A stretch of DNA of 64,000 nt, taken from the NCBI GenBank assembly GCA_905182995.1, contig CAJJDP010000001.1:1-64000 (forward strand), read 5' to 3'. The DNA is from Paramecium octaurelia (Eukaryota; Ciliophora; Oligohymenophorea; Peniculida; Parameciidae). Below, in pieces: positions 33,919-45,246 of the stretch. Position 1 is the stretch's first letter, and each line of letters starts with the position of its first letter. Below the pieces are notes generated by a model. The model did no database searches. It saw only the letters and a list, made by a program, of their open reading frames with translations, and was not told where the DNA came from. The position numbers were made by a program, and so were the translations under genes.

Positions 33919-35247
33919 TCAAAAGTAATTCCATTCATTTAGAGGCATTCTTAATACCTTGAAATTTTCTTAGATAATTTAATTATGATAAGTTAATTCC
34001 TTGATTGCTTAAAATGCAACTGTTTGTTGGAAATACACTTTGTATATTTATTCAAAATGATTATATAAATCGTTTTAGAGAATATCAATAGTAGGATATG
34101 GATTTTGTTATGTAGGCAATAAATTTAATATTTTAAATATTTCATCAGTTAATTTCTGATAATCCTGCCAAGCTGATGAGAGTTCGACAACCTTTTTATA
34201 TTTATCAAACAATTCTGCTTCTGAAAAATTATTACTTTAGGCTATAAATTCTATTTCTGTTTATGTTATGGGAATCCTATTCAATTTTTTTAGGAAATTT
34301 TCAAAGGCAATTATACTATAATTGTTTTAGTAATAATTATTGAAAACCTTCGACGTTATAAGGCGAAAGTCCATCACTTAATTATAGGTAATATACAGGT
34401 TTGGATTTTTTTACCTTCCATTCAAAGGGACGCATGTAAAATTGTAAAACATATAAAAGCATCTGAACCAGCATGAAATTCCGACAATAGTTGGACCAAA
34501 AGGGATTAGTTTAAATATGAGAGAGTTAAACGCAAACCAACAGATGTAGTAAAATTATAACTTTATTGTCAAGTTTATTAAATTATCTAAATAATTATTA
34601 AACTTTATTTTTGTCATCAAATATAGAGTTGATAGCTCTTCTAGAAAACTATTTGCAAATACTAATCGAGTATTATTTTCATAGACCGACAAGCAACAAT
34701 AAAATTCAAAATTATAAAAGAATAAGTTTGTAATAATTGTGAATACGGGAAACATCATCCCATAAAATAATGCAATTTTTATTATATGAGCTTCCCCCAT
34801 ATAGATTTTTACTATTTTATTATTTTTTTATAACCTTTATTTCGAGAACGCTATCAAAATTCTTAATGACTTCATAAGTGTGAATGTGAAACAACAGCCT
34901 CTTGAATATAGATAAACAATAGTTAATACATAATAAGGGACTTCTTTATAGATTGAATATCCTTCATCATCATTAGAATCCTCATTTATATTTTGATCAA
35001 TACAAACCTCCCAGGTAATTTCACCATAAGTTTTAATATAGTAAAAGTTGATCACTATCGTTAGTTAGAAAATATAAAATGATATTCCTTATAAAATGGT
35101 TGTAATAGGAGACAATTAATAGATAGGGTAATAATTTTTCTTCTTATGAATTTTCCTTACATAATAGATGAGACACATTAGCAGAATTATTTCAAATACT
35201 CCTATTCCAATTACGATCAATAGCTCTACTGTTTCGCTATACCACAT
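33919..35247 (-). CDS. Multi-TM receptor-like protein with C-terminal RGS-like domain
   Basis: 442 aa, one exon. Six to seven hydrophobic helices occupy residues 1-265: VELLIVIGIGVFEIILLMCL, TILQGISFYIFQLTIVINFY, VLTIVYLYSRGCCF, IIKIALFYGMMFPVFTII, FYYICWFAFNSLIF, PFGPTIVGISCWFRCFYMFY. A loop with a likely disulfide pair lies between helices 2-3 and 4-5. The C-terminal 150 residues are soluble and all-helical (IIAFENFLKKLNRIPITQTE, ELFDKYKKVVELSSAWQDYQ, DLYNHFEQIYKVYFQQTVAF), in the order expected of an RGS box, including the D/N-LYNHFEQIYKVYF helix like ...FD.AQ..IY. This would be the plant-AtRGS1-like fusion of a receptor-like TM bundle with a GTPase accelerator. RGS assignment is by pattern only. 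Confidence 0.55.
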
Positions 35248-36276
35248 ATAATTATTATTTTAATAATATCTTCACATTAATATCTAAAAAGGGTTCTAAA
35301 ATTATTCTTAAAGTGTGTAAGCTTACATAAGTTTTTTAAATGAATTGATGAAGTAATTTTGGAAAAAAATAACAATCTTAAACTCTAATTGGGTTTTAAG
35401 TGCTCTGTTTAAATTATTCACATGTACAAATATATTCTATAATTCATTGAATGTTAAAGTTCTCGATTTATGAAAAGAAAATAAAAAAGTTTTTGTATAT
35501 TATTTTTATTAAGGAAAATGTCTTTAAATTAGGATAATCAATAACTAAAATATCAAGTTTTGATAATTAAAACATAATAATATTGTTATAAGCAATTTAA
35601 TTAAGTTAGTTTTTGATCTATAAATTAAAAGAACTGATTATGATACCTTTTCAAAGTTGCAACTCTAAAAACAAATAATTTTCTCAATTAAAAGTAGAAC
35701 TACAAGTTTGGGTATTTTAATTTGATTTCTGATATTTAATTAGTTTCATAATATTATTTATCTGATTAATATATATTATAATAAAGTCCTAATAGAATTA
35801 ATAGATAATTCTTATACAATAAGATTTAAAGATTCCTTTTATTTGATTTTGTCTTAACATTCTATTGAAAGAATATAATGTAAATTCATTAAATATTAAG
35901 GCTTATGGTATCCTCAAACTTTTATCAATTTTATTATTCATTTTAATATCTTAAATAAGATTTTTTTATAATTGAAAACTAACTCTTTTTAAAGGCATTC
36001 TATTAGATCAACAAATTATACCTAATTTTAATTGGCAAATAAATAACTCAATTAATTTTTGGGCTTATATTACAATCCTAAATATTTTATCACATATTGC
36101 ACAATAAATTCAAACCTATTATATAAGTTCAAAACTTAATATATCAAAGTTATTGATAAATATTAACAGATTCAAGTCTTAAAATCAAGCTTATTATTTT
36201 TATAAATAACGTATTTAATTAAATCATTTAATTTGCATACTCTCTTCCTCTGTTGGAACCTTCTCCTAAGAACTGC
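35248..36276. other. 1-kb A/T-rich intergenic stretch, nothing recognised
   Basis: The longest clean gap in the window; frames on both strands are cut by TGA at short spacing and no tRNA- or snRNA-like fold was noticed. Confidence 0.55.
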
Positions 36277-37160
36277 TCATTTATCTTTTTATAATTATAA
36301 ATAATAATACCCAGCAGGTGACAATTCCATATCTTTATGAAAGTTTTCTATTTAAAATTCTATTTTTTGTGTTCCTGAAAATACTAAATCTTATGCTTGG
36401 TCAATAGGGATGAAATCCTGTCTTGAAATGTATTTTTAAAGAATGGCTTTCTTCTCCAATGATTCAATAAATCGCTTAGGTAATCTAAACAAAGGACCTT
36501 TGTATATGATAAACTCGAGCAAAGCAATTTCTGCAAAAAATAGCACTGTAAACCGAGTTTGGTTAAATAATTATAAAAATAAAAGTAAGCAGATTAGGTA
36601 ATATCTGACTTTCATTACAAATGGGAAGAACAACACTTCAGTTATCTCATTTGGCTTTTTGAGAGCACTACTATATTAATGATTGAGTACTTGGCTGTGA
36701 TAAAGTAGACTGCGATATTCCAAAACCCAAAATGATTGGAGTACATCATCTCCTTATCATAATTAACTAATAAACAATAAAGCTTAGCAAGTAAAAAGAT
36801 AAATGCCTAAATTTAAATAAATCAATACCATTCCAATGCTGTTTTTGATTATAAATTCTAACAAGTATAATATACTTCCAACTCTTCTTTCGGCGTTATT
36901 AAGAACAGGTAGACAGCATAAATTAAAAAGAAATGAGAAAAAGGGGCCTATGAAAATATTAATCAATTACCTTAAACAAATACTGATGTTATCAATTACC
37001 AGATCCAAACATATTACAAAGATATTGGCTAAAACTTGAGCTGATCTCCTATGAAAAGGTCTACGATCAAAAATATCGCAGCAATTATTATAAATAACTT
37101 ATTTACTATTGGAGTAGATTGCCAAAAAGCAAATAAATTATTCAGATTAAATTAATTCAT
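36277..37160 (-). CDS. Rhomboid/derlin-like multi-TM protein without protease residues
   Basis: 272 aa, introns at 36948-36970, 36807-36828 and 36671-36690 (20 nt, the shortest here). N-end MNQFNLNNLFAFWQSTPIVN is followed by TM1 (LFIIIAAIFLIVDLFIG), then YVWIWQLITSVFVQGPFF and a helix carrying NAERRVGSILYLLEF, the rhomboid-superfamily pattern in TM2-TM3 (W-x-L-x-T-x-x-F, then E-R-x-x-G-S-x-x-Y-L). The GxSG serine and the histidine of active rhomboids are missing, so it is a pseudoprotease of the derlin/TMEM115/UBAC2 kind, which act at ER or Golgi in protein quality control or trafficking. The C-terminal 90 residues are cytosolic and charged. Confidence 0.55.
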
Positions 37161-37649
37161 ATTAATTAAATAATGCTTTTAAAAATTCTGTTTCTTTATT
37201 GATTGAATTTATTTAGAAAAACAATTGAAATAAAGCTATTATGCTAACTCTAGTTTGGCTATAATAAATCTTTGTTTATTACACTGTTATTGCAATTTCT
37301 ATCAATGAATGATAGTGTAAAGGTTTGTTTATGGATATCGTAATTGAATTCGATTGAAGAAAATAAATGTGATTTAAATTTTAGATAAAATAACTAAATT
37401 ATTAAGAAAGTTAAATGAATTTAAAAAAATAAATACACTTTTATTTAATAGTTATCATGTAATAGATGAATATTGTAATTAGAGGAATTGGCTTAGCCAT
37501 TGCTCTTCTCTTGTAAATTTAAAACTGGAGTAGACAATAATATAAATTGTGTACACTTGATTGTAACAGTATTATTTAATAATACGTATTTTAAGCATTA
37601 TAAGTGAATATACTTCAAATCTTGAGATTTAAATATTCTTTTGTCATTT
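37161..37649. other. Intergenic, divergent
   Basis: 489 bp. An upstream plus-strand frame from 37466 (MNIVIRGIGLAIALLLQIQN) is open for about 70 codons to TGA at about 37672 and overlaps the next gene's first bases in another frame; it is more likely leader or noise than a gene. Confidence 0.4.
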
Positions 37650-38080
37650 ATGAATCCATTGTTTCTGTATGATCAACGCGTTCTTATTCAGCAGTAACTT
37701 TTGCTACAATAACTTGTTTAATACAATTCAATGATAGCCCTAAGGTAAGCTTTTATATTCTATAAACTTTTAGGAATGCTTGCTCATTCCAAGTATAATA
37801 ATGCCAATAAATTCAACCTCAATCTCCTCTTGAAATACAGACCAATGAGCAGAAGACCATAAAAAATGATGAAATAAATGACGAGTTAAGTTCGTTTGAA
37901 CTATCGAAATCTCTTAGATTGTCCAAAAACATAAAAAAGTCAAAGGAAACTAAATCTAACAAAGCAAATACATCTCTAAAATAAACTAAAAAAAGAATTT
38001 TCTTATCAATGAAAGACATCAAGGATGTCCAATATAAAAAGTAAAAATTTCACTTTACCTAGATATAAAATCACAAATGA
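37650..38080 (+). CDS. Small Q/K-rich protein of unknown function
   Basis: 133 aa, one 29-nt intron (37745-37773). N-third is glutamine/leucine-rich (DQRVLIQQQLLLQQLVQYNS, then FQVQQCQQIQPQSP), the rest is lysine/serine-rich (LSKSLRLSKNIKKSKETKSN, SLKQTKKRIFLSMKD). Most glutamines are TAA/TAG codons, so the standard code sees nothing here. No domain. Frame closes properly across the intron, which supports a real gene. Confidence 0.5.
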
Positions 38081-38743
38081 TCACTAGAATGATGAAGTAG
38101 TAAAGAATTAAGAAGAGAAGATTTGATAATATTATTTACTCCATATTGTTTAATATATTAATGTCATTTCTTGTGTCTTTCACCTATTCATTCAACCAAT
38201 AAATATTAAACTTATATTTTTATAAAAAATCATTATAAAAGTACTCCAAAAGTATTTGTTTGGAGAGGTTGAGGACAAGTCCAGAGCAATGAATTACAAT
38301 AAGGTCTAATATACATTGAAATAATTTAATTATAAATAAATGGTATGATTTGTCATATAATGCATGACATCGATTTGGAATGATAAATTATAATAAATAT
38401 ATATAATTTATAATAATTATTATTTACAGAGGAAAAATTTTATTAAATAACGAAATGTATCTTAATGTTTCTTCTTGATATTTCATTAATACCTTTGAAA
38501 ACTACCTTACAAGATTAAATTCCAATAAGTTAGAATAATCTATATAAATGTCTAAATTTTGATAAGGCTTTATTACAATAACTCATGTTGATGATGATGA
38601 CTTCTTTGCTGAATTGGATTAAATTTGTGGATTTCAAAGAAAAATTTCAAGGTCGTTGCCGCAGTGAAACAAATATATATGTGTAGACAATAATTAATAG
38701 AAAATGTTCATCAATAAAATTTCTAAAATAAATAATATTAATT
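38081..38743. other. Intergenic with a locally G-rich patch
   Basis: 663 bp. Near 38262-38300 there is a locally G-rich patch (GGAGAGGTTGAGGACAAGTC) in otherwise very A/T-rich DNA, which could be part of a small RNA gene, but no fold was demonstrated. Just upstream of the next gene (38560-38743) the same frame as OST1 is open with no TGA, but the signal peptide at 38744 marks the real start. Confidence 0.35.
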
Positions 38744-40241
38744 ATGCTGCTTTTGATATTTTTAGCATTAGCATCCTCATTAAGAATTCAAAAAAACTTT
38801 GCCATATCAAATATTGAGAGGACAGTGTCATTAACTGATAGATACGTCAACATCCAATCCAAAGTAACTATCAAAATAATTTTAAGATTACTTTTTAAAA
38901 TGATGGAGTGATTCCAATTGAAAAGATTTATTATACAATCCATAATGTATTGTCAGATAGACTTTATCATGTCAATATAGAGGAGTGCAATGCAAAAAAA
39001 CTCATAGAAGACGTGGACGTAAAATACAAATAGAATGCCACAGTCTATGAATTCACCTTGATTAAACCAATTGAGCCATCCTCCACTTTAGAAGTAGAAT
39101 TAAGTGAACAATTTTATAAGAGATTTAACCCATTACCAAAAGAAATTGGATTAGAGGTATAATAATAAAGATTAATAATTAAGGATGAACAATTAGTCTA
39201 ATTCAAGGATTCAGTCTATTTCTTCACTCCTTATCCAGTAAAGAATCAAATTACTTACTACGACACTCCTAAAATTATGTAAAGATGTAATGTAATTAAA
39301 GTTCTTACTCACTAAAATCAGCAATTCAAAGAAACTAACTTCTAGAATTTGGGCCTTTCTAGGATGTTAAGCCTTATACTACATAAATTCACACAATTCA
39401 TTTAGAGAATAACACTCCAATGACTATTTTTACAAAAGCTTCTAAAATTGTAGAGGTCTCTCATTGGGGTAATATTTTAATTGAAGAAAATTATTCAATT
39501 GAAAATCAAGGAGCCAAATTAAAAGGAGAGTTCGGAAGAGTCAGTTTCAATAAATACAATCCAAATGTAGGCAAGCACTCTTTGAAATAATTGTCAGCCT
39601 CACTCCCATATGATTCTTGGGGTGTTTATTACAGAGATGAAATTGGAAACATTTCCACATCAAATGCTGCTAAAGGGGTACCTTGTAATTTTATGAGCAT
39701 CTTAGAAACTAAATGGAGAAAACTAAGCCTTAGTCTAATTAAGACCTAGATTTGCAATATTTGGAGGATGGAGAAGTAACTTTACCTTAGGATACAATTT
39801 ACCAACCAAAAAGTATTTGAAAGCAATATAAATTAGATATTTAGAACAAGATGGAAACAATTTTAGACTAACACTAAATTTCTCCTTCTCTGTAAAGGAG
39901 ATAGTATCTGATAAATATACCTTCTAAATTTCCTTACCTGAAGGAGCTTATGATATCCAAGTTGATCTACCTTTGCAAGTGGAAAGGAATGACACACTAT
40001 TGTTTTCTTACTTTGATACAGTAGGTAGACCAACCATAATTTTGAATAAGGCAACCACAAGTCAATTTGACAATAAGCAAATTATTGTAATGTTTAATTT
40101 CTAAGCTAGATCACTTATCGACTATCTGGAGCATCGATTTTGAGGGAACCTTTAATGATTTTCGGAAGCTTTTTGTTTGCTTTTCTGTCTATAATATATT
40201 TAAGAAGATTAGATTTATAGACATTAAAATTAAAAGAGTGA
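38744..40241 (+). CDS. OST1: Ribophorin I, OST subunit 1
   Basis: 462 aa, introns at 38864-38886, 39287-39321, 39678-39705 and 40087-40109. This is the conserved oligosaccharyltransferase subunit of the ER that helps transfer N-glycans to nascent chains. Evidence: signal peptide MLLLIFLALASS, then the family blocks LLEFGPFQDV, IVEVSHWGNILIEE, GEFGRVSFNK, SWGVYYRDEIGNIST, LRPRFAIFGGWRSNFTLGYN, and after the last intron REPLMIFGSFLFAFLSIIYL as the single C-terminal TM helix with a short basic tail. Without the fourth intron the TM segment is lost, so the splice is well supported. Its stop lies 24 nt from the convergent kinase stop. Confidence 0.95.
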
Positions 40242-40265
40242 TACATTTAAAATTCATATATTAAA

Positions 40266-41393
40266 TCATTAATCCTTGAAAAATATCGATGTATCTCCAG
40301 CCGATTGGGCTAATTCATTTAAAATCCAATTTGGACTTTTCAAGGAAAAATTCGTCCAACAAATTGAAGAGTCAAAATTACATGTACTTATTTCTGAGTT
40401 ATCATCAATTTCAGGTTCCAAAATATCATCTTCATCAACCATATCAATTCTGATTTGACTTAAATCTTAGATAAATTTATTCAAGGTAATCCTTTAATTA
40501 CTCTCATATTCTAGACATCTTGAAATTAAGTTAATGTAAGCTTAATTAATATTTTGTTTATCTTGTAATACATTTTTGATAAAATCTAGGTTTATTTTGC
40601 GATAGTCTTCATCCAAAAAGACGAGTTATTCCTTGACTGGCGGATAGACTCCATTGTTTGCCATTTGGAATACTAAATATTTGAATAAAACATTACAAGT
40701 CAATCCGAATTGCCAAATATCACTTGAAAAACCATATTAGGTTTTGAAAGCTTCAGGAGGATTATAGTTATATGTACTAGAAAAGACGGTATAATCATCT
40801 AAAGTTACTTCTTGTTAACAATCCTATTAATCAATTTTCCGAGACCTATCAAAATCAGCTACTTTAAGATTGGCTTTGTGGTAATCTAGATTTGTAATGA
40901 ATACATTTTCAGGTTTAATATCTCTGTGTAAAATTTGCAATTTGTGTAATTCTTTTAAAGCCTAGGCCAGCTACATAGCAAACTTATATTGCAATTTTTA
41001 AAGAGGATGATTAGTTGTTCTTGAGGATTCTTCAAATAATTGTTGCAAAGTTAAAGGATACTTCTAAAAAAAAAAGTAGGGAATCTTTTGGATGCGAATA
41101 TAAGCACAAAAAGTTGCAAATTTGACGTTGTCTTTAAGTATTTCATTGAAAATTAATTCCCTTTTATTTTAAGTATATCGATATTTATTAACTTCCACAT
41201 CATTGTCATCATAAATCCTGAGAACTTTAATAAAGATTTGATCTTTAATGTGAGGGTAAATTTAAAATAAGGAAGGTCTTGATGATGAATATATAAAGGA
41301 ATTATATCCAGCTTATTCTGATTTTAAATAATTAATCTAAAGTAACTTTTTGACAAAGCTGGTAGAATTGCTTTCTGAATCATCAATCTACAT
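40266..41393 (-). CDS. Divergent protein kinase, DFG changed to DFD
   Basis: 375 aa in one exon. The start MQIDDSESNSTSFVKKLL was chosen because upstream in-frame TGA blocks extension. Lysine of beta-3 may be in DQIFIKVLRIYDD; the catalytic loop is intact (LHRDIKPENVFI), but DFG is DFD (VADFDRSRK) and APE is PPE (NPPEAFKTQYGFSSDIWQFG). No glycine loop is seen, so nucleotide binding is doubtful; it may be a weak kinase. The C-tail is acidic. 49 nt separate its start from the stop of the upstream pseudokinase on the same strand. Confidence 0.75.
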
Positions 41394-41442
41394 TTTTGAT
41401 AAGAGATAATCAGTTGTGTTTTCAAAATTGTCCTTACAGTAA

Positions 41443-42107
41443 TCACCTGAGTGAAAATACTAATTGACTTTGAATACACAATTAAGATTTACCGAATTAC
41501 TAAAATGAATCAAAGGTATTCTATCCTGTTTCTTCAAATTTGAAATGCATCAAACTAAGGTGCAATACACCTTCAATGATGTAAATGTTATTAGGACTCA
41601 ATATATAATGGGGGAAGCTCCGTTTCTCGAGTTCTTATAATGCTATAAAAATATGGTATAAAATATTATTAAACTTATGCAAAGTTGTGTTATAAGGAAC
41701 AATTGTAATTATTTATTTAATTGTTGTCTACAGTTCTATAACTAAAAGTTGTTTAAATATTGCTATTAAGTCATATAAATGCAGTTTTCTTCATAATAGA
41801 TATTCTCGGGATGAATGAGGTTTACAAGTTTGCACTAGTTGAGTTTTTGAATATTCTGAGGGGAAATTGATTAAGCAGAGTGGCTACGTTATTATCATTG
41901 ATACGTCAATTGATAAACTATGTATTTTTATGCTGATTATATTCGGATGCATTCATAAATCTTAGTTTATTCTATTTTAAATACTGTCTTAAAAGTTGAA
42001 TTTTCAAGGAGGACAAAGCTTGTATATTCTTGTCCTATCAACATTTCTTCAGGATTCTGTTGGATTGGCTAGTTATTTTCAATTTGAGGTTAAATTCTCT
42101 ATAACAT
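41443..42107 (-). CDS. Short pseudokinase
   Basis: 203 aa, introns of 21 nt (41884-41904) and 32 nt (41643-41674). Kinase-like pieces in order: TSFVLLENSTFKTVFKIEQT (beta strands without glycine loop), LVNLIHPENIYYEENCIYM (hinge region), LQELEKRSFPHYILSPNNIY (catalytic loop with HYI-SPNN for HRDLKPEN, aspartate lost) and HLSLMHFKFEE (no DFG). The protein ends right after, so the C-lobe is missing. It is either a truncated gene still read or a compact regulator. The 21-nt intron carries an in-frame TGA, so an unspliced message would stop early. Confidence 0.6.
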
Positions 42108-42164
42108 AATACTAAAATTTATTAATGTATTTATGTTTAATGTATAATTTAATATTATCACTAA

Positions 42165-42582
42165 TCATTATTCTACGTTCAACTCAACATTAATTCCTGG
42201 GCCGATTTTGAAGTTTGTAATATCCTTGAAGGTTGGTAGAGTGCATTAGAAATCAATTACTCTTTTGTGAATCTAATTCTTAATTAATTGTATTACTCTC
42301 ATTTCAAATCTATCCCAAGTCTTTGAACCTTCACCGCAAGGACTCTTTCTGACTGTCATTTTAAGATGCTTTGTTGGCATTCTGACTGGACCTTTGAATA
42401 CAACTTGTTAGCCTTGATCTCTCTTAATGTTGAAATGCAATCATTACTTAGATCACTCTAGCCTTTTCAGTAACTTGATTAGTGAAATTTTCCAAATCTT
42501 AAGCATTTCTGGATGTAACAATCATTCTAATTTTTTTTGTTTATTGTTCATCTTCTACTTTCTTCTCTTTCAAGTCAGCCAT
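42165..42582 (-). CDS. RPS20: Ribosomal protein uS10 (RPS20 homologue)
   Basis: 122 aa, introns of 25 nt (42423-42447) and 24 nt (42273-42296). The conserved 40S protein that sits at the head of the small subunit. The blocks [34 protein letters not shown] and [20 protein letters not shown] leave no doubt. N-end [17 protein letters not shown] is basic, as usual. In-frame TAA/TAG codons fall at variable positions and must be glutamine. The 24-nt intron splits FEMR from IHKR and contains no in-frame TGA. Its start is followed by an 821-bp intergenic gap. Confidence 0.97.
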
Positions 42583-43403
42583 AATATTTTGTGTTTTTTA
42601 AAATATATTTTTAATAAAAGATTTAAAATATATTTCCTCTATATGTTCATTTATAATATTGTTATATTCACAAACCCTCCAACTCTATTTGTTCAGCCCT
42701 CCCTCTCTTCTACATTTATCAAAATCATGCTTTGCACATACTATTTTAAATATTTAATAATTATATTTAATCTTACTCTTGAAACAAGACAGGCCCAATC
42801 TTCGGGACCTTCTGTGTAGTTAAATTCATTCTTAATTAGATTAGATACACATATATTTAACAATATATTGATGAATGTTAATTTGAATAACTAAGATATT
42901 TTGGAAGCGACCATTCAAGTAGTTTTTAAAATAAATTATGGTGTGACATAATTGCTTAAAATACTTCTGAATTGAAAATATTAAAGAGATTGTGAAACAT
43001 TAAAGCTGTAAAACCAGTTTGATAGATGTTGATTAAATCGTGAATTTACTTAACCGTAGTTTTTACTTTATTCTTACAATTGTTGAGGAAAGATAAATGG
43101 CAAATGGTGTTAGTTCAAATTGATATCTGAAATTGAGCATGCTGTAAGAATAGCATATTTAAATATTTATTTTTATTGAAGGGTTCTTAAGTTTAAACTT
43201 AGAGACTGCTAGTTGTTCAGCATTAAGCTATTTGGTGAATTCAAATTGAAGTTAATATAATTTATATTAAAATTTCATGAGTATATAAATAATGATATAA
43301 TTGCGCTGTTCCGAACCAAGACTACGTTTATTTGTGCGTTTCTCTATGCCTACCACTCTTGCTATTGATAATTATTCATCCAAAAGAATGTTATATTATT
43401 TAA
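42583..43403. other. 821-bp intergenic stretch
   Basis: Divergent promoter region of uS10 and the next kinase-like gene. A/T-rich, with a locally GC-richer patch near 43305-43360. The plus-strand ORF 42427-42819 is mostly antisense of uS10 and spacer. No RNA gene recognised. Confidence 0.5.
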
Positions 43404-44910
43404 ATGATTAAATCCCAAAATAACAAACCCATCAATTTCACACAGTCTATCTTAGAAGACAGCCCGGAATTTTGGATTCAAAGACCTCAAATGCTGATCC
43501 AATTCCAACTATCAGATGAACTCTCTGTTGTTAATAGGAATAGGCTAATCTAAAAAACTATATACTTGGGAGGTTACTATCTGAAATATGGAGATGATGT
43601 ATGAATGATTTCGATTATCAAACAGAAATTTCTCGACGTTAGGAATCTATTTCTAGAGTTGGTTTACCATCCAAGAACTTCTCAACCAGGATTTCGATTA
43701 AGCAAAAACAATGAAAAACTGGATGTATATGGAGACATCCAAAATTGGGTTGAGGTCTTAAGAAAGTATACAATCTAAACAAATTTGTAATAAAAATACA
43801 AAATAATCAAAAAAATCGGCGAGGGAAGCCAATTGCAAGTATATATCACTTTATATTTCTACAAAGGTTTTCAAAATTAGAAATAAACTAACTGGATAGT
43901 TAAATGCTGTTAGGATTTATGATAAATTAAAATTGCAAAATTCTCCAGCCTTGCTCGAACTAGTCAAAAGGCAAATTAATATCAAAAGGCAATTTGATCA
44001 TAAAAATTTAATTCGTCTATTAGAAACCTTTGAGAGTGCTAACCATCTCTATGTAGTTGAAGAATTGGTTGAAGGAGGAACCCTAGAAAATAAGCTTCAA
44101 TCAACCACCTTTAATCAATAACAAATCATATTCATAGTGAAATAAACTTTAAATGGATTGCAAGAGATGCATAAGAAAGGATTAATACATGGCGATGTTA
44201 ATCTCAAAGCCATAGGCTTCAAAAGCGAATAAGACTTAGATTCTCTGTGTTTACTGCATTATTCCAAAGTGATGTCAATAAATGCAGCCAGAAACTCAAC
44301 CAAAAAAATGATGAGCCAAAGAACTTCTTTAAAAACAGATAAAACTCACACTTCTGACCTGCAATAATTGGGCATTATCTTAATTAGATTGCTTACTGGT
44401 TATCAATACAATCAATTTAATCTGCCTAGTCAAATGGATGATATTAAAAGCATGCTAAATTTCTAATAAATTAGTAAGGAATTAGAAATTTTACTTTAAT
44501 AATTACTATTAATTGATTTTGAATTGTAACTAAGCGATACAAATACACCTCTAGAAGTGTTAAAAAATGATATCTTCAAGAAATAAATAGAGCCATCTAA
44601 TTTTATTCTTAAATATCAAACTTTAAATGAGATAAGAAGATCAAGCGTGTAAAGTGACAACGATGATGAATCAATGGAGATTCGCTCAAGGGTTAATACA
44701 TTGCCTAACATTTAAGAAAGAAAAAGCGACTCAAGAAGTTTATCAAACAGAATTAAAAAAAACATATTGTAACCACTAAAAATTTCCAAATTCAATAAGA
44801 TTGATCATGGAGCCAATCCACCCTCATAAAACTCATAAAGGAGACCAAGCAATCTTTATTAGTTGCCCAGGATGAATCTAATGCCTAAGATTAAGTAAAA
44901 AGTATGGTGA
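43404..44910 (+). CDS. Pseudokinase with conserved N-terminal module (copy 3)
   Basis: 483 aa, introns at 43599-43625 and 43839-43866. N-terminal module as in the other copies (SILEDSPEFWIQRPQM, YHPRTSQPGFRLSKNNEKLD, VYGDIQNWVEVLRKYTIQTN), then KIIKKIGEGSQLQVFKI with the intron inside the glycine loop. Beta-3 has LNAVRIYDK (arginine for the ATP lysine). The catalytic loop is IHGDVNLKAIGF (HGD; asparagine lost) and DFG is gone (LLHYSKVM). APE is absent. Everything needed for phosphate transfer except the loop aspartate is lost, so it is very probably inactive. Basic Ser/Asn-rich tail. Confidence 0.85.
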
Positions 44911-45246
44911 ATTATAATAATATCATGATTTCTCTCAATTCTTAAATCCAAGTTAATTCTCTAAAAATCCGATCGTATTTTCTTTAGAAGGGTTTTGACT
45001 TTTTTATAGAATTTTATATGATTTAGGTAAATTCACACATAATTCTAAAGATTTTTTTATGCATTCTCTGTGATTTTAAATATTACAATCACGACCTGGA
45101 TATTCTTCTTAAGATATTTAAGTAAATTCTATTTTCCATAAGGTTATATTCGAAAACAAAATAATAACATAAATAAATTTGGTTTGAAGAGTATGATTAT
45201 GAAATATAGGAAATAATGATTTTTTTTTAAAAACAATAAAATTTAT
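44911..45246. other. Intergenic between two kinase-like paralogues
   Basis: 336 bp; nothing recognised. Confidence 0.6.

Noticed and set aside
38560-38743. N-terminal extension of OST1
   Set aside because: The upstream frame is open, but a signal peptide begins at 38744 and the extension would bury it.
42427-42819. 130-codon plus-strand ORF
   Set aside because: Overlaps the uS10 gene in antisense and then runs into spacer; hydrophobic low-complexity composition without features.
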